Of a stretch of 64,000 nt of DNA, positions 37,742 through 45,138 are shown one piece after another. A model generated the notes under the pieces. It did not search any database. It saw nothing but the letters and a program-made list of their open reading frames with translations, and was not told the DNA's origin. A program made the position numbers and the translations under genes. Within the stretch, counting starts at the first letter, position 1. Each line of letters opens with the position of its first letter. This DNA comes from Mannheimia haemolytica (GTDB lineage: Bacteria > Pseudomonadota > Gammaproteobacteria > Enterobacterales > Pasteurellaceae), in the NCBI GenBank assembly GCA_900638155.1, contig LR134495.1, positions 1,116,001 through 1,180,000 on the forward strand. The letters are read 5' to 3'.

Positions 37742-38977
37742 ATGGAACAGATTACCCAGCGTATTACGCAAAATTTAGAACATCTAAAACAATTCACTGC
37801 CACACCGGGCAATGGTTGTACCCGTTTGCCTTTTTCTCAAGAGGCGAGAAGTGCGGTTAATTATTTAAGAGAGTTAATGATCGAAGCCGGACTGCAAGTT
37901 AAAGAAGACGAAGCGGGCAATATTTTCGGTATTTTAGCAGGTGAGCAACCTGAATTGCCTTGTGTGATGTCCGGTTCTCACTATGACAGTGTACTTCACG
38001 GTGGAAATTATGATGGTATCGCAGGGGTGATTACCGCATTAGAAACCGCCCGTTTATTAAAAGCAACTGGCAAAAAATTTAAACGTAATTTTGTGGTTGT
38101 AGGTTTTAATGATGAAGAAGGAATGCGTTTCGGCACAGGATATTTTGGCTCTGGAGCAATGCTCGGTTTGCGTACTCCGGACTATTGTCGCCAATATAAA
38201 GACAAAGACGGAATTTCTTATTATGAGGCGATGCAAGGCTACGGATTAGATCCGGAAAAAATTGAAAATGCAAAATGGGCTGAGGGTTCGATTGGGCATT
38301 TTATCGAAACCCATATTGAACAAGGGCCGGTGTTAGATACTCAAGGTATTGAAATTGGTTTGGTAACGGGCATTGTTGGTTTACATCGCCATATGTTTAC
38401 TGTTCACGGGCGAGCCGATCATGCAGGCACAACACCAATGGATATGCGTTTAGATGCCGTTGATGTTGCAACCAAAGTGATTGCTCAAATTGCAGACTGG
38501 GCAAGAGAGAAAAATGACGGCACGGTGGCAACGGTTGGCTATATGAATGTGCTACCGGGTGGGATTAATATTGTGGCGGAAAAAGTCGTGTTTAGTGTTG
38601 ATATCCGCTCACTAAATATGGCAAATGTGGAAGAAATTACCGCTAAAATTGAGCAAGCTCTTGCAGAAGAAACGGCAAAAATCGGTTCAACTTTTGAAAA
38701 AGAAACGAAGTTGATTATTCAACCGGTGGCGCTATCTGAAAAAATGCTCGATATTTTGGAAAATTCAGCTCAAAAACATCAGTTTAGCTATAAACGCTTA
38801 CCGAGCGGAGCAGGACACGATTCATTAGAAATCGGGCAGAAAATTCCAACGGTAATGATTTTTGTGCTAAGTAAAGACGGCAGAAGCCACACACCGGTCG
38901 AATTTACGGAATATCACTATTTTGCAAAAGCGGCGGTGTTGCAACAGGAATTGGCAGAACAATTATTAGACGAATAA
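37742..38977 (+). CDS. allC: Allantoate amidohydrolase
   Basis: A 411-residue M20 Zn/Mn amidohydrolase. Metal ligands and family blocks are SGSHYDSVLHGGNYDG, VVGFNDEEGMRF, FIETHIEQGPVLDTQGIEIG, HGRADHAGTTPMDMRLDA in the dimerisation domain and RLPSGAGHDSLEIGQKIPTVMIF. AllC hydrolyses allantoate to ureidoglycine, CO2 and ammonia. The same subfamily includes N-carbamoyl-L-amino-acid hydrolases, but position between the allE/allD/fdrA genes and the second allantoinase supports AllC. A more distant homologue lies at 50618. It carries one Hin-type USS at 37849. Confidence 0.88.
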   Translation: MEQITQRITQNLEHLKQFTATPGNGCTRLPFSQEARSAVNYLRELMIEAGLQVKEDEAGNIFGILAGEQPELPCVMSGSHYDSVLHGGNYDGIAGVITALETARLLKATGKKFKRNFVVVGFNDEEGMRFGTGYFGSGAMLGLRTPDYCRQYKDKDGISYYEAMQGYGLDPEKIENAKWAEGSIGHFIETHIEQGPVLDTQGIEIGLVTGIVGLHRHMFTVHGRADHAGTTPMDMRLDAVDVATKVIAQIADWAREKNDGTVATVGYMNVLPGGINIVAEKVVFSVDIRSLNMANVEEITAKIEQALAEETAKIGSTFEKETKLIIQPVALSEKMLDILENSAQKHQFSYKRLPSGAGHDSLEIGQKIPTVMIFVLSKDGRSHTPVEFTEYHYFAKAAVLQQELAEQLLDE

Positions 38978-39079
38978 ATTGCAATCGGGGAGTTTGCAAA
39001 TTGTTAGAAAAATTTGACCGCTTGCAAATTCCCCACTAATAAAAATCAACTACAAACATAACATAAGGAGTATTTGGCT

Positions 39080-40459
39080 ATGTATGATCTCGTCATTAAA
39101 AATGGGAAGATAGTCTTATCCGATGCCATTTTCAACGGTAATATTGCCGTGAATGCAGGAAAAATTGCTGCTGTTTTAGCAGAAGGCTTGGAGCCTGAAG
39201 CAAGGGAAGTGATTGATGTGAAAGGCAATTACGTTTTTCCGGGGGCGATAGATACCCACGCTCACTTAAATGACCCGGGTTATGAATGGCGTGAAGATTA
39301 TGCTCACGGGACGGCAGCAGCGGCAGTAGGCGGTTATACCACCATTATTGATATGCCGTTGCAAAATGAGCCAGCATTAACGGATGCTAAGATTTTTGAT
39401 GCCAAAATAGCGAAAGTATCGCCAAATGCTTATGTGGATTACTGTTTCTGGGGCGGATTAGTTCCAACTAACTTTGAGCATTTAAGCGAATTAAATGATA
39501 AAGGTTGTGTTGCGTTAAAATCCTTTATTGGGCCGGTTTCGCCTGATTATGCTTCGCTGAATTATGGGCAAACCTTTGAGGCAATGCAAATTATCCAAAA
39601 ATTTGGCGGACGAGCCGGTTTCCACTGCGAAGATTTTTCAACCATCAAATGGCAAGAACAACGAATGAAAAATGAAGGTCGTTTAGACTGGAAAGCTTTT
39701 TTAGACTCCCGCCCGCTGATTGCAGAAATGCTCGCAACCATTAATATTATCGAAATTGCCAAATCCACCGGCTGTAAAGCCCACATCTGCCACGTTAGCC
39801 ACCCTGATGTTGCCCAAAAAATCAAAGAAGCCCAGCAAGAAGGTTACGATATAACCGCTGAAACCTGTGCGCATTATCTCTGCTTTAGTGAAGATGATGT
39901 AATCGAAAAAGGTGCGCTCTTTAAATGTGCTCCTCCACTGCGTTCAAAATCTGATGTAGATCGCTTATGGGATTATGTGGTTGATGGCACATTTAGCGGT
40001 ATTGCCAGTGACCATTCGCCTTGCTCCTATGATGAAAAGCATAATGAAATTTTAGGTCAAAAAATTGAAACGGTATTTGATGTGTGGGGCGGTATTAGTG
40101 GTATTCAAAGCTGTGTACAGGTTGCTTTCTATGAAGGTTGTGTAAAACGGGGGATCTCGCCGAGCGTGCTGGCGAATGCAATGGCAAAATTACCGGCAAA
40201 AGCCTTTGGTATTTACGGGCAAAAAGGCGATATTCAAGTTGGCTTTGATGCTGATTTTACCATTATTGACCCAAATAAAGAGTGGGAGATTAAAGCCGAA
40301 GATCTGCAATATGTGAACAAACTGTCTGCCTATGTCGGCAAAAAAGGAAAAGGTTTACCGGTTTGTACCATTGTACGAGGTAAAGTAATCGCTCAAGACG
40401 GAAAGCTTACTGATAGTAAAGGTTTTGGTAAATTCATTCGTAAAACAGAAGGAGCATAG
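39080..40459 (+). CDS. allB: Allantoinase-type cyclic amidohydrolase (second copy)
   Basis: A 459-residue paralogue of the enzyme at 25859. The same metal sites are present: IDTHAHLNDPG (His60, His62), VALKSFIG (Lys), GFHCEDFS, AHICHVSHP and ASDHSP. By eye the two differ at more than half of positions, so this is not a recent duplication, and they may act on different substrates or enantiomers. ATG 39080 with ATAAGGAG is preferred over TTG 39074. The permease gene starts 2 bases after its stop, mirroring the first pair. Confidence 0.82.
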   Translation: MYDLVIKNGKIVLSDAIFNGNIAVNAGKIAAVLAEGLEPEAREVIDVKGNYVFPGAIDTHAHLNDPGYEWREDYAHGTAAAAVGGYTTIIDMPLQNEPALTDAKIFDAKIAKVSPNAYVDYCFWGGLVPTNFEHLSELNDKGCVALKSFIGPVSPDYASLNYGQTFEAMQIIQKFGGRAGFHCEDFSTIKWQEQRMKNEGRLDWKAFLDSRPLIAEMLATINIIEIAKSTGCKAHICHVSHPDVAQKIKEAQQEGYDITAETCAHYLCFSEDDVIEKGALFKCAPPLRSKSDVDRLWDYVVDGTFSGIASDHSPCSYDEKHNEILGQKIETVFDVWGGISGIQSCVQVAFYEGCVKRGISPSVLANAMAKLPAKAFGIYGQKGDIQVGFDADFTIIDPNKEWEIKAEDLQYVNKLSAYVGKKGKGLPVCTIVRGKVIAQDGKLTDSKGFGKFIRKTEGA

Positions 40460-40461
40460 CT

Positions 40462-41820
40462 ATGTTGGATAACAAAGAACTCAGCCCTGAGTTAGCTAAA
40501 AATGTTAATGTTGATCTTCAGCCGACCAAAGAACGGATTATGGATAATTTTTCCTACTGGGCTAGCTTTTTAGGTGGTTGTGTTTCTATTGGGACATTTT
40601 CAATGGGGGCAAGCTTAATTGGCGCATTGACAGTCACACAAGCTATTTTGGCAATGTCAATCGGTTGTATTGTCATTGCCATCGGTTTAGTGCTAATCGG
40701 TAATGGCGGCCATAAATATGGCATTCCGTTCCCAATCCAACTGCGTAGTTCTTTTGGTACAACGGGTGTGAAAATTCCGGGAATTTTGCGTGGTGTGCCG
40801 GCGATTGTTTGGTTCGGTTTCCAAAGTTGGGTGGGCGCAGGAGCGATTAATATGTGTTTAAAGCTCCTGTTTGGCTTTGATAATCTACCAATAGTCTATG
40901 TGCTATTTACCGCCTTACAAGTTGGGCTATCCATTAATGGCTTTAAAGGCATTAAATGGTTGGAAAATGTATCGGTGGTGTTCTTAATCGGTATTTTGGC
41001 TTATATGCTGTATGTCGTGAACACTAAATTCTCGGTGCAGATAGGCGATCGTTTCTCTAATATTGAAGGCTCTTGGGGAATGCCGTTTTGGGCAGCGACT
41101 ACAGCCTTCTTGGGGATCTATTCAACGATGATTCTCAATGCTTCAGACTATTCACGCCACGTTAAAACAGGCACAGGTGCAACCACAACAGGTGTGATTT
41201 ATGTATTATCCATTCTACCTGTCACCTTATTTATGGGGCTAATCGGCTTATTGGTGACTGCGGCTACGGGAAATAGTGACCCTATCGAAGTATTCGCCAC
41301 GGCAATGGATAATAAAGTGCTTACAGTCATTACATTATTATTTATTGCCTTTGCACAGATTACGACTAACGTGCTAAATAATATTGTGCCTCCTGCCTAT
41401 ATTTTAATGGATTCCTTTAAAATGAAATGGTCTCACGCCACGATTTTAGTCGGTATTCTTTCGATGTGTGTGATGCCTTGGAAACTTGTTACGGCAGAAT
41501 CAGCAGAAGGACTTTCCTTATTTATCAAAATTTACTCCGCTTTCTTAGGCCCGATTTTTGCGGTAATGGTGGTTGATTACTACATCTTAAGACAGCAAAC
41601 TTTAAACGTGAATGACCTTTATAATAAAGAGGGTATCTTCAAGGGCGTTAACTGGGCAGCAATTATTGCGATTGCTATCGGTTCGCTTTGCTCACTGATT
41701 GTGGTGGATCTCTCTTGGTATGTCAGCTTAATTCCATCAGGCTTGAGTTACTATATTTTGATGAGGGTGTTAAAAAGTTCCGAACCTTTCCGTAAAGGGA
41801 CGGTGCTAGAACATCAATAA
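40462..41820 (+). CDS. NCS1-family nucleobase/allantoin permease (second copy)
   Basis: A 452-residue membrane protein with about 12 helices. It contains SYWASFLGGCVSIGTFSMGASL and HKYGIPFPIQLRSSFGTTGVKIPGILRGVPAIVWFGFQSWVGAG, the NCS1 signature regions, and shares the layout of the copy at 27364 but differs in sequence throughout. It is tightly linked to the second amidohydrolase, so each amidohydrolase has its own carrier. A bidirectional terminator follows before the convergent anti-sigma gene. Confidence 0.85.
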   Translation: MLDNKELSPELAKNVNVDLQPTKERIMDNFSYWASFLGGCVSIGTFSMGASLIGALTVTQAILAMSIGCIVIAIGLVLIGNGGHKYGIPFPIQLRSSFGTTGVKIPGILRGVPAIVWFGFQSWVGAGAINMCLKLLFGFDNLPIVYVLFTALQVGLSINGFKGIKWLENVSVVFLIGILAYMLYVVNTKFSVQIGDRFSNIEGSWGMPFWAATTAFLGIYSTMILNASDYSRHVKTGTGATTTGVIYVLSILPVTLFMGLIGLLVTAATGNSDPIEVFATAMDNKVLTVITLLFIAFAQITTNVLNNIVPPAYILMDSFKMKWSHATILVGILSMCVMPWKLVTAESAEGLSLFIKIYSAFLGPIFAVMVVDYYILRQQTLNVNDLYNKEGIFKGVNWAAIIAIAIGSLCSLIVVDLSWYVSLIPSGLSYYILMRVLKSSEPFRKGTVLEHQ

Positions 41821-41872
41821 GATGACAAGCGGTAAAATTTTGCAAAAAATTTACCGATGAATAATAGATTGA

Positions 41873-41907
41873 AAAAGGCTAGCAGATCAGTTTAATGCTA
41901 GCCTTTT
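41873..41907. terminator. Bidirectional terminator
   Basis: A perfect 12-bp stem AAAAGGCTAGCA/TGCTAGCCTTTT with an 11-base loop. It lies between the second permease and the convergent anti-sigma gene, with A and T tracts on both sides. Confidence 0.85.
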
Positions 41908-41938
41908 ACGATTTTGATATACAGTAATTGCGACTATA

Positions 41939-42106
41939 CTATCTTAATTCTTTCATTAATTGTTCTACTTTCTGAGCGTTCTTTTTAAAACCTCGACAGC
42001 GAGGACACATCATTAAATGGACTTTTAACTGTAATTGCTGCTTAAAATTCAATTTTTGTTCGCATGAAAGCGAAATGAGTTCCGTAATTTCTTTACAATT
42101 TAACAT
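41939..42106 (-). CDS. Small zinc-finger anti-sigma factor-like protein
   Basis: A 55-residue protein read on the minus strand from ATG at 42104-42106. It begins MLNCKEITELISLSCEQKL and contains HLMMCPRCRGF, the Hx3Cx2C zinc motif (His30, Cys34, Cys37) of ZAS/zf-HC2 anti-sigma factors; Cys4 and Cys15 lie upstream. There is no membrane segment, so it would act in the cytoplasm. The start lies 1 bp past the stop of the sigma gene, whose 3' end (GGAGCG) supplies the ribosome site, so the two are coupled. The zinc site could sense thiol stress or metal. Confidence 0.8.
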   Translation of the reverse strand: MLNCKEITELISLSCEQKLNFKQQLQLKVHLMMCPRCRGFKKNAQKVEQLMKELR

Positions 42107-42107
42107 C

Positions 42108-42689
42108 TTACGCTCCAAACCATTTTTGGCTTAAACAGACCTGTAACTGCAATCTTGCACGATACAGTAACGTATGCACATTTGCTGCCGAAATTTCACA
42201 CTCGGCGCAAATTTCTTCGGTTTCCATCTCCAAGTGTGAACGCATCATAAACACCCGAGCTTGATTTGCCGGCAGATTATTTAGGCAAAATTCAAATACT
42301 TGCCAGAATTGAGCGGAATAGGTATGGCTTTCGGTGTTCTTCCACTCATTGGATTGATAAGCGTCTTTATCCCAACCGCCATTTTCATTAAACAATTTAT
42401 CGGCAAGATCGTGATCGTCTTCTTCCATCAGCTCAGATACTGCCACCAATTTGCCTTTGGCTTTCACTAAATCCACGATCTTGTTTTTTAAAATTGCAAA
42501 AATCCACGTTTTTAACGCACACTCGCCTTTGAATGAGTCTGCGTATTTATAAGCACTGACTAACGCCTCTTGCACCACATCTTCGGCAAGTTCGTTATTT
42601 TTTAACTGTAAAAAGGCAAATTTCACCATTTGCAGGCGAATATCTTCCAACTGCGAGGGGGAAATTTGCCGTAAAGCCGGTTGGCTCAT
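42108..42689 (-). CDS. ECF-type sigma-70 family RNA polymerase sigma factor
   Basis: A 193-residue sigma factor with only regions 2 and 4. Region 2 spans about 20-90 (ELAEDVVQEALVSAYKYADSFKGECALKTWIFAILKNKIVDLVK); region 4 spans about 125-185 (FEFCLNNLPANQARVFMMRSHLEMETEEICAECEISAANVHTLLYRARLQL). The acidic linker is long. It is followed directly by a zinc-finger anti-sigma gene and preceded, across a 349-bp repeat region, by the hvf/buf operon. In several proteobacteria such ECF sigma factors control metal-responsive DUF692/DUF2063 clusters, so this is the prime candidate regulator. Confidence 0.9.
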   Translation of the reverse strand: MSQPALRQISPSQLEDIRLQMVKFAFLQLKNNELAEDVVQEALVSAYKYADSFKGECALKTWIFAILKNKIVDLVKAKGKLVAVSELMEEDDHDLADKLFNENGGWDKDAYQSNEWKNTESHTYSAQFWQVFEFCLNNLPANQARVFMMRSHLEMETEEICAECEISAANVHTLLYRARLQLQVCLSQKWFGA

Positions 42690-42824
42690 TGAATGATCCT
42701 TTGGTAAAAAATTTAGCGAAACTGACCGCTTGTAATTGATTTTTCTATAAAAATTGCCTCTTGTGATTCAACAAGCAGGGAGTTAAAACTAAAATTTTGC
42801 GAAAAATCTTAAATAATGCATCTC

Positions 42825-43036
42825 TTATCCCGTCTGAGCGACTTGCGATTTCTAGGAAAATTTGTACTGTTTGAGCGTAGCGAGTTTACAAATTTTCCGT
42901 AAAGGAAATCGCAACAAAGCGAAGTTTGGGTCGCCTTTCTTTTGGTTACTTTTACTCTCTGCGTTCGCCCTTCGGGTTGTTGCCTTCGGCAACATTCAAC
43001 GCAAGCGTTGTCTTTGGCGAAGCAAAGAAAAGTAAC
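42825..43036. repeat. Long composite intergenic repeat (copy 1)
   Basis: This accounts for most of the 349-bp gap between hvfC and the sigma gene; no gene is seen in the gap. It begins with CTGAGCGACTTGCGATTTCTAGG and continues with nested dyads: GAAAATTTGTA with ACAAATTTTC, CTTCGGGTTGTTGCCTTCGG, and TTGGTTACTTTT with AAAAGTAAC. The words TGAGCGACTT, GGGTCGCCTTTCTTT, TGGTTACTTT and CTTTGGCGAAGCAAAGAAA recur at 56673-57092. A 60-codon open frame across it (42942-43124) is not considered real. Confidence 0.7.
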
Positions 43037-43038
43037 GT

Positions 43039-43770
43039 TTAGAGTGGATAAAGCACCTCAGCCGTTACCCATTTTTCCCAGAGTTGGCGTAACACGGCTT
43101 TTAGCTCCGGATTTTGCTCGGTAAACTCGCTGAGTTCTGCCAGTAAGCCATTCAGGGAATTTTCCCCCTCTTGCAACGAGCTAAGCAGGAAGAAATCTAG
43201 CTCTTCCAAGCGGTTGTAATAGATGCCAAATTCCGCATCTCGCCAAATCAGCACGTTAGTTGGCTCGTCCTCAAACTGTTTGAACTCGCTACGGATAAAG
43301 TTTACCGCATATTGACGCAGTTCGGCAGCGCCCGAAAGTTGCATTACGGTGTCGTTATCCCATTCAAACTCTGCCGGCACATTTGCCATTGAGACTTCTG
43401 CCAGCAGTTGTGCGTTTTCAAAGTCCATCAGTTCAAGTAAGTGCGGTTCAAAACAGGCGTGTTCTTGACAGAAAGTTAAAAACTCACCGGCAATATCTTG
43501 GAAAAATGGCGAATGCGCCTTGCCTTCCCGCACAAATTTTTCTTTCACCTCACGCCACTGTTCGCTCGAAATATGTTGCGGTAGCTCCACATAACAGCGG
43601 TCGATAAAGCCCAATGTATTGTTGCGCACTAAGCGTGCATACACGCCTAAGCGTTGTGGCGATACATTACCGCTCATCAGGCTGACATCGTTGTGGCGAA
43701 TTGCATTGGCAAACTCGGCTTGGGTCTCTTTCAAGCTCGGTTTTGTATTTTCAACCAGTTTAAGCGGCAT
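43039..43770 (-). CDS. DUF2063 (putative DNA-binding/RiPP partner) protein HvfC/BufC-like
   Basis: A 243-residue protein. The N-terminal half ([16 protein letters not shown]...[62 protein letters not shown]) matches DUF2063. Despite its old label this domain is now known as the partner subunit that presents the precursor peptide to the DUF692 enzyme (MbnC, HvfC, BufC). The gene overlaps the DUF692 gene by 11 bp, so the two are translated together. It also carries the only Hin-type USS outside the purine block (43440). Confidence 0.85.
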   Translation of the reverse strand: MPLKLVENTKPSLKETQAEFANAIRHNDVSLMSGNVSPQRLGVYARLVRNNTLGFIDRCYVELPQHISSEQWREVKEKFVREGKAHSPFFQDIAGEFLTFCQEHACFEPHLLELMDFENAQLLAEVSMANVPAEFEWDNDTVMQLSGAAELRQYAVNFIRSEFKQFEDEPTNVLIWRDAEFGIYYNRLEELDFFLLSSLQEGENSLNGLLAELSEFTEQNPELKAVLRQLWEKWVTAEVLYPL

Positions 43771-44683
43771 TTTTCAGCCCCATTTTTGCATATTTTGCCT
43801 GTAAATTGGCGATGTGTTGCACTTCCGCAATCAGCTCTTGGAATGGCGGGAAGTTGAAATCACGTTCGAGTAGCGTTGGTGGAATATGCGGTAAGCGTTC
43901 GTAGGTGTATTCAAGCAGATCCCACACGGTTTTCTGCACCGCTTCGCCGTGAGTGTCCACCAGTAAAGTCGGCAAGTGGCGTAATTCGCCTTTGACCATA
44001 TTGAACGACTCACCCTCAGTGATTTTCACCTCTTCCGCTGCGCCGTGATCTTCATCGTGGCCGGCAATATGAATGTAGTTCACTCGGGCTTTATCCACTT
44101 TATCTACAAACACGAACGGATCGAGCAAGCCGTGGTTCACGCCGTTTACATAAATGTTGTTTACGTCTAAATGAATACCGCAATCCGCCTCTTGTGCAAT
44201 CGCATTTAAGAACTCAACTTCGTTCATTGTACTGGTTGGCGAGTGCAGGTAGTAAGAGGTGTTTTCGAGTGAAATCTGCATTCCAAGATAATCCTGCACC
44301 TGTTTAATCCGATTGGCAACGTGCATTACTGCCTCATCAGTGAACGGCATTGGCAGTAGGTCGTACAAATGCCCCTCGCACTCGCAGTAGCTAAGATGGT
44401 CGGAGAAAAAGTGGGAATTGTACTGCTGTTGCATGGTTTTAATGCCTTTGAGCAGTTCCATATCTAACGGGGCTTGACCGCCAAGCGAGAGTGATAAACC
44501 GTGAATAATCAGCGGAATTTTTTCCGCCACTTTATCGAAATTATAACGAGCCTGACCGCCCATTTTGAGCCAGTTCTCCGGCGAAACTTCCATAAAGTTA
44601 ATAATACTATTGTCTGTTAGAGATAAAAATCCGTCCGCTAAATCACGGCGGTAGCCTAAACCGGCGCCTGTAAATTTCAGCAT
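43760..44683 (-). CDS. DUF692 multinuclear iron enzyme HvfB/BufB-like (RiPP maturase)
   Basis: A 307-residue TIM-barrel protein starting [20 protein letters not shown]. Metal-binding residues of DUF692 are visible: [39 protein letters not shown] and [11 protein letters not shown]692 enzymes (MbnB, HvfB, BufB, TglH) use two or three irons and oxygen to convert cysteines of a precursor peptide, commonly to oxazolone/thioamide pairs. The precursor gene lies just upstream and DUF2063 just downstream. The ATG at 44683 has AAAGGA; the longer frame to 44755 runs through a hairpin and is rejected. Confidence 0.9.
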   Translation of the reverse strand: MLKFTGAGLGYRRDLADGFLSLTDNSIINFMEVSPENWLKMGGQARYNFDKVAEKIPLIIHGLSLSLGGQAPLDMELLKGIKTMQQQYNSHFFSDHLSYCECEGHLYDLLPMPFTDEAVMHVANRIKQVQDYLGMQISLENTSYYLHSPTSTMNEVEFLNAIAQEADCGIHLDVNNIYVNGVNHGLLDPFVFVDKVDKARVNYIHIAGHDEDHGAAEEVKITEGESFNMVKGELRHLPTLLVDTHGEAVQKTVWDLLEYTYERLPHIPPTLLERDFNFPPFQELIAEVQHIANLQAKYAKMGLKNAA

Positions 44684-44732
44684 TTGTGGTTCCTTTAATG
44701 AGATGTAAAAAGTTGGGGAAAATTGACCGCTT

Positions 44733-44798
44733 GTAGGGTGCGTTTGCCAACGCACCTTTTACAAGTTCAGATCAGGTGCGTTAGCAAACGCACCCTAC
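44733..44798. repeat. Large inverted repeat between precursor and maturase genes
   Basis: Two 24-base arms, 44733-44756 and 44775-44798, are complementary except at one position, which is a G-U pair in the minus-strand transcript. The arms contain GTAGGGTGCGTTTGC and GCAAACGCACCCTAC, and the loop is 18 bases. It starts 6 bp after the hvfA stop, so in mRNA it forms a very stable 3' stem-loop. It probably limits or processes read-through into hvfB. Confidence 0.85.
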
Positions 44799-44803
44799 CA
44801 GTC

Positions 44804-45106
44804 TTATTTTGAAGCGCCGCATTTACCTTCACCGCATTTGCCTTCAGCGGCTTTCGGTGCGCTTTGTTTTGGTGCAGTTGCGCCACATTTGCCTTCACCG
44901 CATTTACCTTCTGCTGCTTTTGGTGCTGCAGAGGTTGCACCGCATTTACCTTCGCCACATTTGCCTTCAGCGGCTTTGGTTTTTACGCATTTACCATCTT
45001 TCATTTCTACACAAGCGTCTGCTTTTGCAGCGTCTGTTTGTGCGTTTACGGTTGCAGTTGCCATTGTTAATGCACCGGCTAATGCCATTAAAGTTGCTTT
45101 TTTCAT
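44804..45106 (-). CDS. HvfA/BufA-like precursor peptide with six EGKCG motifs
   Basis: A 100-residue secreted precursor. A signal peptide (KKATLMALAGALTMATATVNA, cut near residue 22) is followed by DACVEMKDGKCVK and then three tandem EGKCGEGKCG blocks (47-56, 66-75, 88-97) separated by Ala/Pro/Lys linkers. There are eight cysteines, six of them in EGKCG. In nontypeable H. influenzae the EGKCG cysteines of HvfA are changed by HvfBC to copper-binding oxazolone/thioamide groups; the same is expected here. The gene has a clean GGAGA ribosome site, lies 32 bp after the DoxX gene and is followed by a strong stem-loop. Confidence 0.9.
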   Translation of the reverse strand: MKKATLMALAGALTMATATVNAQTDAAKADACVEMKDGKCVKTKAAEGKCGEGKCGATSAAPKAAEGKCGEGKCGATAPKQSAPKAAEGKCGEGKCGASK

Positions 45107-45138
45107 TAAACATTCTCCAAAGAATTAAGATTAAAAGA

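Noticed and set aside
42942..43124. 60-codon plus-strand frame in the hvfC-sigma gap
   Set aside because: It runs over the composite repeat and the hvfC 3' end; no ribosome site and no protein-like composition.
44804..44970. Possible CRISPR-like repeat array
   Set aside because: The periodic DNA is the coding repeat of EGKCG motifs in hvfA; spacing is irregular, there are no cas genes, and the reading frame is kept.
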